A program made the translations under genes and the position numbers. The notes beneath the pieces were generated by a model. It did no database searches. It was not told where the DNA came from and saw only the letters and a list, made by a program, of their open reading frames with translations. Of a DNA stretch of 64,000 nucleotides, positions 1 through 8,942 are shown piece after piece. Every line of letters starts with the position of its first letter. Position 1 is the first letter of the stretch. This DNA comes from Planctomycetales bacterium 10988 (GTDB lineage Bacteria > Planctomycetota > Planctomycetia > Pirellulales > Pb10988), in contig CP043547.1 of assembly GCA_009664345.1 (NCBI GenBank), positions 5,670,709 to 5,734,708 of the forward strand. The letters run 5' to 3'.

Positions 1-118
1 GAATTCTTGTCGAAGCCCTGGACTATATCTAATGAAAGATGTCAGCACAAACGCTTTTGAGAACTGCCTTTAGATAGACTGATGGAAGGATTTGAAACTG
101 GAGAGCGACTGTAAATCT

Positions 119-1720
119 CTATTCGACGAAGCGATATTCGCCGCCATTTTGATAGGCGATATCTTTCAACAAGTGTTCGCCGACGCCGGATTCGAGGCCA
201 ATCGTATAGATGATCACCCCTTTATCGGCATTCGCCTCTCGAACTTTATCCACTGTTTGATTATCAAATTCCCCATCGGAAAGGAAGAAAATCACATCGG
301 GGCGGAGATTGATCATCTGCAACAGGGCATCTTCAGGAATCGTTCCGCCAAAAGGCGTTGCTTTGGAGAGCCAATCTTTCAAGCGATAACGGTTCTCCGG
401 CGTCGCGGGAATCAGGTCTTTCCGCACTTTGCGTTGAAAGCGATCATCCGGTTCATAGAACATGGGGTAAGTGCCGTGATTGAAGAAGATCACGAAGAAA
501 CGCTGATCGGGAGTCAGTTCATTGACGGAATAAAGGGTTTCTTTAATCGCCCGTTCGAAACGAGCCCCGGACATACTATCGGAGGCATCCAGGACATAGG
601 CGAAACTCATTCCATTTGAGGCAATCCCAAAGAATTCCCCACGGGGTTGTCCGTCGCCGCCGGATTCTCCGCCGCCACCACCTTCTTCCCCACCGCCTAG
701 AGCGCCGCCATCCAAGGATGGTTCAAAAGACTCAAGCATGGAATCTTCAAAAGAGGGAATCTCGATGCTCGAAAAATCTTCTTCAACAAAAGAGGGATCT
801 GTCTCGAACGATTGCGATTCAATTTCTTGGGATTCACTATCAAAGAGCGAATCACTGGCGCTGTCGTCCAACGTCTCTTCCGACAAGGCCACGGAAAGTT
901 CGAGGCTTCCTCCATCACCTCCATCCATCGGTAACAGCAGCAGACCCAATAGTAGAAGGGTCAAGGCATGGAGAATGATGGCGGACGAATGAGCGGTCAA
1001 GGCTTTGCGGTGACGCCAGTACCAGGGCTGAGCGTCTTCTTCCTCCTCGGCAGCGTTAATTTCGACCTGTTGAAGCTCGACATCGTTTGGATTCTGCACT
1101 TTATTAAAATGAGCGCGAAGCAAGTCGGCTTTGGAATCCTCGGTCGTCGGCTTGATGGTTCGTTGTGGAGTCTGTTTTGTTTCCGCAGGGGCGTTCTTCG
1201 CCGCAGACTCTTTTTTCGAAGTGCTGAGAACATTCTCTTCCGTTGACTGGGCTGGTTGCGTTTCACTCGATTTGGCAACTTCCGGCAGAGTCACGGCCAG
1301 GGCCGGTTCGCAACGGAGGCGAATGGCTTGCTTGGTTGAATTATGAATGTGAACCGATTGCTTGACCAATTGCGAGAGAATTGTGTGGCAAGCGGCGACC
1401 TCTGCCAAGCGGCCATCTTTTTGCCAACAGGCTTGTTCCACTTGAGCTTGTTTTTCGGCTGGCAGGACATTTTCCAAGTAACGAGCGACTTCACTGCATT
1501 CACGAAAGTCCTGGGAATCTTCGATAGGAAGACCTTCTTGCGGCTCTTGCACGACTTGTCGGATGCGGGCGTTAAGTTGAGAAGCCCTTTGATTTTCGGA
1601 GATTTGCCTCTCGATCTGCTCAACTTGCATGCCACGAAGAAGCCCATCGCGATAGGCCAGGAATGGTCGAATGACTGGAAAGGTGTCTGCCTGCAATCCT
1701 TCGGTATCCGTGGTAGCCAT
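119..1720 (-). CDS. VWA domain membrane protein
   Basis: A 533-residue protein with a cytoplasmic N-terminal part of about 240 residues, one hydrophobic helix at about 245-263, a very acidic Ser/Glu-rich stretch (270-335), a Gly-rich linker (338-358) and a C-terminal von Willebrand A domain. The metal-binding DxSxS motif is visible at D378, S380 and S382, so the fold is likely competent for metal-dependent ligand binding. The layout suggests a single-pass inner-membrane protein with the VWA domain outside the cytoplasm. The protein at 44828-46645 has a related plan (soluble N-terminus, one helix, acidic stretch, C-terminal domain). It is transcribed alone, away from the tRNA-Ser. The partner and process are unknown; the VWA call is firm, the topology is inferred. 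Confidence 0.85.
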   Translation of the reverse strand: MATTDTEGLQADTFPVIRPFLAYRDGLLRGMQVEQIERQISENQRASQLNARIRQVVQEPQEGLPIEDSQDFRECSEVARYLENVLPAEKQAQVEQACWQKDGRLAEVAACHTILSQLVKQSVHIHNSTKQAIRLRCEPALAVTLPEVAKSSETQPAQSTEENVLSTSKKESAAKNAPAETKQTPQRTIKPTTEDSKADLLRAHFNKVQNPNDVELQQVEINAAEEEEDAQPWYWRHRKALTAHSSAIILHALTLLLLGLLLLPMDGGDGGSLELSVALSEETLDDSASDSLFDSESQEIESQSFETDPSFVEEDFSSIEIPSFEDSMLESFEPSLDGGALGGGEEGGGGGESGGDGQPRGEFFGIASNGMSFAYVLDASDSMSGARFERAIKETLYSVNELTPDQRFFVIFFNHGTYPMFYEPDDRFQRKVRKDLIPATPENRYRLKDWLSKATPFGGTIPEDALLQMINLRPDVIFFLSDGEFDNQTVDKVREANADKGVIIYTIGLESGVGEHLLKDIAYQNGGEYRFVE

Positions 1721-2314
1721 TAAATACTCTCCTATCTATTCCAGCAAAGCGATCATGCCTGAGGCAGCAATCCATCCCCATTGTGCCAAAATAGACGAAA
1801 TCGAAACGATGATGTTGATCGCGTCGTTGCTTTGGTTTTTCTAAGAACCACAGTCAGAATCGTTCTTGACTTCGTAGTTACTAGAAATAGAGCAAACCGT
1901 ATTCCAATCAATCTTAATAGTTACACCTTCTAAGTTTGTTGCTCTTAGCTTTTTATCGAACCTTTTTCGGTCGAACCTCATCTATTCTTTATACGGAGAA
2001 TCGCTTCAAATACCAACTTCTTTCTCTCAAATCAGCAAAGTTTCCCAAAAGCTCCAGCAGGAATCCGATGGGAGACCTTGGTAGTTAGAGCATCAAGTTC
2101 CTCCGCAATCACAAAATCACCAGCGATAGAATCTACGTATCTCTAATAAAAAGAATAGTTTAAGTCAAAGTGGTAAATCGCGGTGCGGGAACGTTTGACA
2201 GATGAACCTTTTCGTGGATAATAAAGCTGCATTGATGCTCCCCAGGGTAGTTTCCCTTTCCCTGGCAATCGTTGAAGCGAAATGGAAGATTTCTTCCGAA
2301 AATGATGAAAATTG
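1721..2314. other. Intergenic region, nothing recognised
   Basis: About 590 bases, AT-rich and without a credible reading frame. It must hold the promoters of the VWA gene and of tRNA-Ser, but I could not pick out convincing -35/-10 pairs. Confidence 0.6.
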
Positions 2315-2401
2315 GGATGGGTGGCCGAGTGGTCGAAGGCGACGGTCTTGAAAACCGTTGACGTTTAACAGCGTCCGGGGGTTCGAATCCCTCCCCATCC
2401 G
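2315..2401 (+). tRNA. tRNA-Ser (anticodon TGA)
   Basis: A full cloverleaf of 87 bases can be folded. The acceptor arms GGATGGG and CCCATCC pair over 7 bp, the discriminator base is G, the D arm holds TGGCCGAG, the anticodon loop reads CTTGAAA (anticodon TGA), a long variable arm is present as expected for class II tRNA-Ser, and the T loop is GGTTCGAATCC. The CCA end is not encoded. A minus-strand reading frame across this tRNA is a shadow. Confidence 0.97.
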
Positions 2402-2494
2402 CTTCGTTTCTCCTTCCTCTGTCTGGCTAAGAGTTGATTCTTCCTGCTCTAGCCAGTTTGTGGATACTCAGCCATTTCAACAGGAGGAGCCACC

Positions 2495-3649
2495 GTGAGT
2501 TCTCCCCAAACGTGGGCGTCGCACTGGTCCTTTCCTCCCGAGGTAATCTACCTCAATCATGGCTCTTTTGGCCCTTCGCCACGTGTTGTGCAAGAGGCTC
2601 GTCAAGCCTGGACGACCCGCCTGGAAACCCAACCTTGTCTCTTCTTCTTGCGTGGATTGGTCGAAGCCCTCAATGAGGCTCGGCAGGCGTTGGCCAACTT
2701 TCTCAACTGTGCGGCGGATGACTTGGGATTTGTGGACAATGCGACCACCGGAATGAATGTCGTGGCCGCAAGCTTTCCCTTAGAAGAAGGGGATGAAGTC
2801 CTTCTCACCGATCATGAATATGGGGCCGTCCAGCGAATTTGGGAACATACCTGCCAGGAAAGCGGGGCCATTCTGAAAACGGCAACCATTCCTTTGCCGA
2901 TTCAATCGGCGGATGAAGTGATCCAAGCGTTGCTAACGGAAATCACTCCGAACACGAAATTGTTGGTGGTAAGCCATGTTTCAAGCGCCACCGCCATTGT
3001 ATTTCCCGTCGAAAAAATTACCGCCGCTTTTCAAGAGAAAGGGATCGCGGTCTGTATCGATGGGCCCCATGCGGTCGCGATGCGAGATGTGAATCTGTCT
3101 GCATTAGATTGTGATTTCTATACAGCTAGTTGCCACAAATGGCTCTGTGCCGGATTCGGTTCTGGCTTTCTTTACGTGCATCCACGTCATCGAGATTCCA
3201 TTCAACCGCCCGTGCGGAGTTGGGGGAGAATGCCGGGCCGTGAACCTCAGCGGTGGCAAGATGAACTGGAATGGCAAGGAACCCGCGATCCTGCCGCATT
3301 CTTATCGATTCCTACCGCCATTCAATTTCTTTCAGAGATCGGCCTCGACGCCTTTCGCAGCCACGGATACGAGGGAGTCAAGGCTGCTTATGACCGGCTT
3401 ACCCCCCTCTGTCGGGGGCCTCTCTTAGTCCCTATGGCACAGGATTGGCTAGGAACCATGGTGTCCCTCCCAATAGGGGAGGTGAATCCCCTGGGGTTAG
3501 GGGGCGATCTCTGGCTAAAAAATCTCATAGAAGTCCCTATTTTCACATGGAACGACTATCATTTCCTTAGAATCTCATGGCATATCTATAATCAAGAAAA
3601 GCATTTAGATAAACTGGAGCAATCACTTAAATCGTTGCTTCCTCTTTAA
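2495..3649 (+). CDS. Class V aminotransferase (isopenicillin-N-epimerase-like)
   Basis: A 384-residue PLP-dependent enzyme of the aminotransferase class V / cysteine desulfurase superfamily, closest in feel to the isopenicillin N epimerase-like subgroup. The N-terminal motif YLNHGSFGPSPR (about 19-30), the cofactor-contacting Asp in IDGPHA (D189) and the Schiff-base lysine in SCHKW (K215) are all visible. The GTG start is chosen because a strong AGGAGG lies 6-8 bases upstream and the N-terminal motif follows at the usual distance. Length fits the family. The substrate cannot be told from sequence; many planctomycete copies have no beta-lactam context, and none is seen here. It follows tRNA-Ser as a single gene. 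Confidence 0.88.
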   Translation: MSSPQTWASHWSFPPEVIYLNHGSFGPSPRVVQEARQAWTTRLETQPCLFFLRGLVEALNEARQALANFLNCAADDLGFVDNATTGMNVVAASFPLEEGDEVLLTDHEYGAVQRIWEHTCQESGAILKTATIPLPIQSADEVIQALLTEITPNTKLLVVSHVSSATAIVFPVEKITAAFQEKGIAVCIDGPHAVAMRDVNLSALDCDFYTASCHKWLCAGFGSGFLYVHPRHRDSIQPPVRSWGRMPGREPQRWQDELEWQGTRDPAAFLSIPTAIQFLSEIGLDAFRSHGYEGVKAAYDRLTPLCRGPLLVPMAQDWLGTMVSLPIGEVNPLGLGGDLWLKNLIEVPIFTWNDYHFLRISWHIYNQEKHLDKLEQSLKSLLPL

Positions 3650-3808
3650 TTTATGTATAATTCATATTTTTTATATTTGTATTAAAAAATAACTTGCTAT
3701 TCCTAGTCCCGCTTGGTAAGATCCCAGTGGAACAAGTTCTTTGTTTGAAGTGAGCTGAAGGAATTTTGCGAGTCGCGATTTCCTTCCGTTTCTTTCAAAG
3801 ATTGCCGA

Positions 3809-4336
3809 CTATTTTAAGGGATAGAGATCACGCTTACGACGCTCTTGATTGACTTGCTGAAAGGCAAGAGGTTCCTTTTTTAAGAACTTCATCAACTGAG
3901 AACTTGAGACCTGCAAGGCCTCCGCGGCTTGCCGAGGGTCCCAGTCAAAGTGAAAAAGAGCCGAAAAAGCCTCCGCGAGTAACGCGGGAAAATCCTCGTT
4001 ATTAACGCTGATTTTGATCTGTTGACCTTGTAGGCGTTTTTTCCAGAGGGCAGTAGGAAGCGAACTTATTTCGAGTTGAATGCGTAGATCCATAGCCAAG
4101 CGAATCCTTAACCGAGTGAGCGCTTGTTCTCGGTTTTTTGCTTGACTTCGAGCTTCATTGGCTTCTGCCATCTGTCCGGTTGGAAGATAGGTAATCCGAA
4201 CTGCCGTTTCGACCTTATTTCGGTGTTGACCTCCGGGGCCGGACCGCCGGCCAAACTCCCATTGACAGAAGGACAATAATCGGTTTTTCTCCATCCGGGA
4301 TGGATGTATACGAAGCTCTCCCCTTCCGTCCCCCAT
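3809..4336 (-). CDS. Peptide chain release factor-like protein (GGQ domain)
   Basis: A 175-residue protein with the peptidyl-tRNA hydrolase domain of class I release factors. The GGQ tripeptide is at 35-37 within [13 protein letters not shown], followed by the usual helix. It lacks the stop-codon recognition domain of RF1/RF2, so it resembles ArfB/YaeJ, which rescues stalled ribosomes. Unlike ArfB, a predicted helical segment of about 50 residues (roughly 110-160) precedes a short basic tail. The start is supported by a GGGGGGA ribosome-binding site five bases before ATG. A rescue role is inferred; the domain identification is secure. Confidence 0.85.
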   Translation of the reverse strand: MGDGRGELRIHPSRMEKNRLLSFCQWEFGRRSGPGGQHRNKVETAVRITYLPTGQMAEANEARSQAKNREQALTRLRIRLAMDLRIQLEISSLPTALWKKRLQGQQIKISVNNEDFPALLAEAFSALFHFDWDPRQAAEALQVSSSQLMKFLKKEPLAFQQVNQERRKRDLYPLK

Positions 4337-4530
4337 ACTTTCCCCCCTACGAGAACTAGCCTAAACACCCTTACTTCCCTGTTAACTTGAAATCTATACT
4401 ATCACCATCAATTGCTTATGAAACGCTCTTAAGCTAATTGCGGTTTGATCGTGCGAACTGATTCTACTTGAGATTTGAAAAGGAAAAAACATTTTTCATC
4501 TCTTTGAAGAGGTATTTTTCCTTGGAAAAA

Positions 4531-4580
4531 TGGGGGATTCATACGAATTACACCCCCCTCCTCGGTGGGGTTTTTTCAGA
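4531..4580 (+). promoter_or_regulatory. Candidate transcription attenuator
   Basis: A run GGGGG at 4532-4536, a run CCCCCC at 4553-4558 and a run GGGG at 4567-4570 followed at once by six T. The C run can pair with either G run: the first pairing is an anti-terminator candidate, enclosing the small palindrome ATTC-GAAT, and the second is a short terminator hairpin with a T tract. It lies just ahead of the gene at 4624. Seen by eye only. Confidence 0.4.
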
Positions 4581-4623
4581 GTTTTTTCAATTTAGCTGGT
4601 TTTTTCGTCCCAGAGGCGGCACA

Positions 4624-5049
4624 ATGCAAGGAAAGATAAAGTTTCATTCTTGTTCCAACAGTAACTGTAACCAACTATCTCCATCTCCCTTCTCACAACG
4701 GTTTAGTTCCATGTCGGAGGTACGATGCAAAGTGGAGCGACGAAAGGACGGGGTCCTCGTCGTCCGCTGCCCTTCCAAGCCTATTAATGGGATCGCGTTG
4801 CCAGATGCGGTTTTCTCGTTTCGTATGGGAGACCCCCAGTACGAAAAATGGGAAGCTTATTGGAAGGAACAACAAGAACTATTGGAAGAAGAAGCGGAAG
4901 ACCTTGATGCAGAAGATTCTACCTTGGAACTTCCCCAATTAGAGGCCAAAGCGAACGGCCGGGCTCATCATTCCCGTGTTGAAAAGAATTCTGCGAATGG
5001 TTCCTCGAATCATGTCGATGTTCGTAAGAAAGATATCTTTTCACAGTAG
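4624..5049 (+). CDS. Hypothetical protein, acidic C-terminal half
   Basis: Not recognised. The frame is open from 4468, but the upstream part runs through a terminator-like hairpin and encodes an unlikely Phe-rich peptide. The start is therefore placed at 4624 (AGAGGCGG nearby, 141 residues) or at the ATG at 4711 (112 residues). The conserved-looking core begins MSEVRCKVERRKDG and continues with a short motif rich in Pro and Gly. Next come an aromatic segment (MGDPQYEKWEAYW), an acidic helix with Glu runs that may form a coiled coil, and a polar tail. No signal peptide or membrane helix. It converges on queG. Function unknown. Confidence 0.6.
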   Translation: MQGKIKFHSCSNSNCNQLSPSPFSQRFSSMSEVRCKVERRKDGVLVVRCPSKPINGIALPDAVFSFRMGDPQYEKWEAYWKEQQELLEEEAEDLDAEDSTLELPQLEAKANGRAHHSRVEKNSANGSSNHVDVRKKDIFSQ

Positions 5050-5064
5050 TAAAAACTTGTGAAT

Positions 5065-6234
5065 TCAGCCTTCCTTCAACTTACCCTGCCTTTGAAGTTG
5101 GTGTACCGCTGCTTGAATTTCAGCTTTTACCTCTCCTTCCTCTTCTTGCTGAAATCGAGCCTGTAACACTTGGATCAATGTTGGATTGCCCAACTCCCCT
5201 AAAGCCCAGGCACTTGCCCCACGCACGAGCGGTTCCTCATCCGCCAACCCCTTGAGTAATGCACTTTCAGCCTGTGGATTTTTTTGATTTCCCAGCACAA
5301 TCGCGGCATTGCGGAGCAACCCCCGGCGTTTCGCTCGCCAAATCGGCGTCCCTCGAAATCGTTGGCGAAATGCTTCTTCCGTTACTTCAAAGAGTTCCAG
5401 TAAATCGAGTTGCGTTTGTTCTTTCCGAGGGTAAAGTTCCGGAATGCCCAAAGCAGCAGACTTCTTGTTGTATGGACAAACATCCTGGCACACATCGCAT
5501 CCGTAGACCCAATCGCCGATTTGAGTACGAAGCTCAATTGGGATCGGGCCAGGAGATTCTATCGTCAAATAACTGATGCACTTACGGGCATCCAACACAC
5601 GAGGCTCAACGAAAGCATCTGTCGGACAGGCATCGAGACAGGCTCGGCAATTCGCACAGTCATCGGTTGTGTAAGCCTGATCGTAAGGAACTTCTTGGTC
5701 GATCAATAACGCCGCTAAAAAGAACCAACTCCCGATTTTGCGATCGATCAGCAGCGTGTTCTTTCCGATCCAGCCCAACCCGGCAAGTTGAGCATATTCC
5801 CGTTCCAGCAACGGGGCGGTATCGACCACCCCGCGGGCGTGTCCATCGGGTACACAACTTTTATATTCATACACAAGCTGCTTGAGCCGGGTTCGAATTA
5901 AATCGTGATAGTCGAGCCCCCAGGCATATCGCGAGATTCTCCCTTGCCCCGGCTGGCTCGGTTCGGGCTGTATTGTTTTATAGGGAAAGAGCAAAACGAG
6001 CAGGCTTTTAACCCCGTCCATCACTCCGCTTGGGTGAGAATAAGCATCCCTTCGCTTCTCAATCCACTGCATTTCGCCGGCATAACCAGCTTCCAACCAG
6101 GCAAAGAACTCCGGCAATCGCCCGATGGAAATCGCCGGACAGCACGCCGCCCTGACAAAACCAAGCTCGTTGGCTTTTGTTTTCAGATGGCTGGCAAGTT
6201 CCTGGCTGGATCGTTTCATAGGGTGATCTGGCAA
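5065..6234 (-). CDS. queG: Epoxyqueuosine reductase
   Basis: Catalyses the last step of queuosine synthesis, reducing epoxyqueuosine to queuosine in tRNA with a cobalamin cofactor and two [4Fe-4S] clusters. The 389-residue length fits. Visible are the N-terminal domain with the CCP..IGRLPEF region, the ferredoxin-like cysteine motif CANCRACLDACP, the second cluster CDVCQDVCPYNKK, and C-terminal HEAT-like repeats (about 310-380) as in QueG from many bacteria. No other queuosine gene is near. It converges on the hypothetical gene ending at 5049 with a 15-base gap. Confidence 0.95.
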   Translation of the reverse strand: MPDHPMKRSSQELASHLKTKANELGFVRAACCPAISIGRLPEFFAWLEAGYAGEMQWIEKRRDAYSHPSGVMDGVKSLLVLLFPYKTIQPEPSQPGQGRISRYAWGLDYHDLIRTRLKQLVYEYKSCVPDGHARGVVDTAPLLEREYAQLAGLGWIGKNTLLIDRKIGSWFFLAALLIDQEVPYDQAYTTDDCANCRACLDACPTDAFVEPRVLDARKCISYLTIESPGPIPIELRTQIGDWVYGCDVCQDVCPYNKKSAALGIPELYPRKEQTQLDLLELFEVTEEAFRQRFRGTPIWRAKRRGLLRNAAIVLGNQKNPQAESALLKGLADEEPLVRGASAWALGELGNPTLIQVLQARFQQEEEGEVKAEIQAAVHQLQRQGKLKEG

Positions 6235-6375
6235 AGAGAATAGAAATTGAGCGGTCCTTCTATTCTAATCCCTTGCCAATTTCGGGTCGTCTACCTTGGC
6301 ACAAGAAATGCACTTTAAGTCAAGCGGGAGAAGACCTTAGAAAAAATGTCTCGAATTGATACAGAAGGTGCAAAG

Positions 6376-6939
6376 ATGCGACAATATTGGGTTTGCTTGC
6401 TGTTGGGATGCTGTTTGTTTGCCGCTTCGGAGGTTTTGGCACAACCGCTGTTAATCTCTCCGCCACCTGCTGAGGAGCTAGTGCATCAACAATATATGCC
6501 CTATCCTCAACCAGAGCCGGTCAAGATTTTGCTCTTCAATAGCTCGCCGGAACGGCTGTTGGTGAAGCTGATTCCTTTAAGGGAGACGGTAAAACCGCAG
6601 CAATTCGCCATCGAACCGCAAGTCCGGATTCAGGTGGAACTTGAACGCGATGGAGGCGGGATCTTGGAACAGGTCTACCACATCCGCCGCTATGGCTTTC
6701 CCACTCAAGAAGAAAGGAACAGAATTTCCCAACCGCCACAACCTCTTTACCGTATCGTGGTCGCGGTTGATCGAGTCACCTACAGTTATCGCGACCCGAA
6801 TCAAATTAGTGCCGTGGAAGAGTTCGATCTTCGCAGCCCTTCCTTGCTGGGAAGTTGGCTTCTGCCAGCGGGCAAAGCCCTGCGAAATGGCATCACGCTC
6901 GATCTCACCCGAGAGGCTTTGGCTCGCCAGGGATATTAA
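6376..6939 (+). CDS. Hypothetical secreted protein
   Basis: A 187-residue protein starting MRQYWVCLLLGCCLF, a clear Sec signal peptide with a likely cleavage after VLAQ. The frame is open from an ATG at 6346, but the start at 6376 puts the signal peptide at the N-terminus and has GAAGG upstream. The mature part is Pro-rich at first, then a beta-rich domain of about 140 residues with conserved-looking charged and aromatic positions. I do not recognise the family. It is divergent from queG and alone; a perfect 10-bp inverted repeat follows it. Confidence 0.7.
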   Translation: MRQYWVCLLLGCCLFAASEVLAQPLLISPPPAEELVHQQYMPYPQPEPVKILLFNSSPERLLVKLIPLRETVKPQQFAIEPQVRIQVELERDGGGILEQVYHIRRYGFPTQEERNRISQPPQPLYRIVVAVDRVTYSYRDPNQISAVEEFDLRSPSLLGSWLLPAGKALRNGITLDLTREALARQGY

Positions 6940-6967
6940 ACGAGAACCGACCTAGTAAGCCAGTAAT

Positions 6968-7000
6968 GCTCAAAACTACCATCCCTGGGGAGTTTTGAGC
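6968..7000 (+). terminator. Inverted repeat after the secreted-protein gene
   Basis: GCTCAAAACT at 6968-6977 and its exact complement AGTTTTGAGC at 6991-7000, with a 13-base loop. There is no T tract. It lies between two convergent genes, so it may act as a terminator or 3' end stabiliser. Confidence 0.5.
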
Positions 7001-7053
7001 GGCTCGACACTGGAGGAGTTGTCGAGCAAGAATCAATATCTCGAAGCAATGGT

Positions 7054-7227
7054 CTAGCCGGCGATGGCTTCGTGATTCATTTCTTTGTCTTTTGCTTCCA
7101 TCTCTTCCAAGATGATGGGGTGCCAATCGTTTTGACGATTCTTTTGCGAGACCCAGTTTTCGCGAGCCCAGCGACGCAACTGAAGTTCGGAGATCATATC
7201 GATTTCGAGCAAGGCGGAAGCAGACAT
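7054..7227 (-). CDS. Small hypothetical protein, 57 residues
   Basis: Reading the minus strand gives a 57-residue protein beginning MSASALLEIDMISELQLRRW and ending in NHEAIAG before TAG. The start has an AGAGGACT ribosome-binding site three bases before ATG. Composition is natural for a soluble protein: a hydrophobic-charged helix, a Trp-rich middle with WAREN and DWHP, then a Glu/Lys-rich helix, rather than a random frame. No signal or membrane helix. It converges on the secreted-protein gene and shares its hairpin. Family unknown; the ribosome-binding site and composition are the evidence that it is real. Confidence 0.65.
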   Translation of the reverse strand: MSASALLEIDMISELQLRRWARENWVSQKNRQNDWHPIILEEMEAKDKEMNHEAIAG

Positions 7228-7520
7228 CGAAGTCCTCTAAAAGATTAGGGAATCAGTAAGATTAAAAGTTTGAGATTTTATCGTCTCAAACCCACTAGAA
7301 TCAAGAGGTTAACGGCGGGATAGATTCAAAATTTCGGCATTTTTTCCCGGAAAAAGTTAGATTTTGCCAATTAGCTTCGATGGCTTTCGACCTGCTAATA
7401 CTGCGTGATATCACCATCAATTATCTGAATAGTCCTCCTCCTTTTTTCGAAGCGGCGGCTCGGGTATTCTAAGACTCCTGGCCACACTCTTCTTGCTACT
7501 TTCGAATTGAAAACGAACCT

Positions 7521-8489
7521 ATGGAATCTCCTCAAACGAACGTCTCTTCCAATCAGCCCATCTCTGACAAGGAATATCCCGAGGATGGTTTCTTTGAAAA
7601 GTATGCCAATGCGATCCTCTGGACGCTCGCCATTTTCATGGTCGTGGCAGTTCTCGGGCTCATTGCCTATCAATACGGTTCGCTGATGGTAACGACTTCT
7701 TTAGTCGCTCGGGCACAAGAACGCTATCAAAGCGGGGATTATAAAGGGGCGATTGCGGATTTGGATCAAGCCGCCGAATGGACCCCCGACTATTACATTC
7801 CGTACTATGTGCGGGCGACGTTTCGGCTTGAAGAACGCCAAGATGTGGACCTTGTTTTAAAAGACCTTGACCGGATGTTGGAGATCGATTCTTCGATGAA
7901 ACTCGGCTATCTGAGCCGAGGGATGGCACGCAAATGGAAAGCGATGCAAGTTTCCGGAGAGGAGAGGGCAGAATGGCTTGCCCAAGCGACCGAGGACTTG
8001 GAGTTCTATCAAGAATTCTCAAGTGTCACAAACTATAACGCTTGGAATGCCGTGGCTTACGCCCGAGGGATTTCAGAAAAGAAGGTCGAGCAGGGCTTGG
8101 AAGAAGCGAACAAATCGTGGGAAATGCTGGAACGAGAGGAAAAAAAATTCCCCTCGAAGGAAGCCTATGAAATAGCTCAATCCAATGTGTTAGATACTCG
8201 AGGGTTATTGCGATTTCTCAACGACAAACATGACAAGGCCCTGGAAGATTTCGATTTAGCCATTGAGCTCTTGGAACGAAATCAAGAGAAGATCCTCAAG
8301 AAGTTGGAAGAGGACGGGGCGATGGAAATCGAGGTCGAGCGACAGACCGAGGACCTGCAACATATGCTCGCGGTTTATTATCATCACCGCGGCCAGGTGC
8401 ATGAAGATTTAGGCCACGAGGAACATGCCGAGGAAGATTTCAAGCGAGCGGACGAATTGGGTTACTCTCCCAAAGACGGCATTTTTTAA
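7521..8489 (+). CDS. TPR-repeat membrane protein
   Basis: A 322-residue protein with a short Asn/Ser-rich cytoplasmic N-terminus, one transmembrane helix at about 34-54, then tetratricopeptide repeats. At least two classic TPR units are visible (the segments around RYQSGDYKGAIADLDQA and around NDKHDKALEDFDLAIELL), with a third near the C-terminus around YYHHRGQVHEDLGHEEHAEE. It is probably anchored in the inner membrane with a periplasmic scaffold domain. No ribosome-binding site is obvious. A YezG-like gene follows 21 bases later on the same strand but has a different composition and is probably unrelated. Confidence 0.85.
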   Translation: MESPQTNVSSNQPISDKEYPEDGFFEKYANAILWTLAIFMVVAVLGLIAYQYGSLMVTTSLVARAQERYQSGDYKGAIADLDQAAEWTPDYYIPYYVRATFRLEERQDVDLVLKDLDRMLEIDSSMKLGYLSRGMARKWKAMQVSGEERAEWLAQATEDLEFYQEFSSVTNYNAWNAVAYARGISEKKVEQGLEEANKSWEMLEREEKKFPSKEAYEIAQSNVLDTRGLLRFLNDKHDKALEDFDLAIELLERNQEKILKKLEEDGAMEIEVERQTEDLQHMLAVYYHHRGQVHEDLGHEEHAEEDFKRADELGYSPKDGIF

Positions 8490-8510
8490 AGCTTGTAAAG
8501 AGAAGATAAA

Positions 8511-8909
8511 ATGAGCGAGGATCAACTACAGAATTTTGAAAGTATTTCCAATGAGATCGCCAGCCGTTTTTATCATGCCGTTGAAGAGAAGCATGGTACA
8601 AATTGGACGTGCGCAATTGTGGATCTTCGCATTTTTGAAGATGGAAATTTCATTAAGAAAATAAGAGTCTATAGCAATACGGAAAAAGCATTTATTGATC
8701 CTGGAGGTATTTCTCATAAAGCCGATACAACCCTGCTTGTAGAAGAACTATTGGAAACAAGAGAAACTTCTCTGATAAATAGTTGGCATGGATTGTTGTT
8801 TAAAATATTTCAGGATGGCAACTGTAAGATTGAAATGAATTACGATCCTAAGTGCGCTGAGGATCCGAACTTTTTTAAAGAGATAGAAGATTACCTCAAT
8901 GAAGATTAA
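8511..8909 (+). CDS. YezG/DUF600-like immunity protein
   Basis: A 132-residue acidic protein without signal or membrane segment. The plan resembles the YezG (DUF600) family of antitoxins for secreted polymorphic toxins: an N-terminal helix, two beta strands in the first half, a helix rich in Glu and Leu (LLVEELLE), then a hydrophobic strand followed by a Gly-turn strand of the type KIFQDGNCKIEMNYD. It is clearly more AT-rich than its neighbours, which suggests recent arrival. No toxin gene is seen within the window. The family assignment is from fold pattern only and is moderate. Confidence 0.5.
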   Translation: MSEDQLQNFESISNEIASRFYHAVEEKHGTNWTCAIVDLRIFEDGNFIKKIRVYSNTEKAFIDPGGISHKADTTLLVEELLETRETSLINSWHGLLFKIFQDGNCKIEMNYDPKCAEDPNFFKEIEDYLNED

Positions 8910-8942
8910 AGGTTTAGAAAAACGATCACTTATAGAAAAGGT

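Noticed and set aside
2165-2398. 77-codon frame on the minus strand
   Set aside because: It reads through tRNA-Ser; the GRDSNPRTLL peptide is a well-known artefact of translating tRNA genes.
4468-4623. N-terminal extension of the hypothetical protein
   Set aside because: It would translate a terminator-like hairpin and gives a Phe-rich peptide with no ribosome-binding site; later starts are better.
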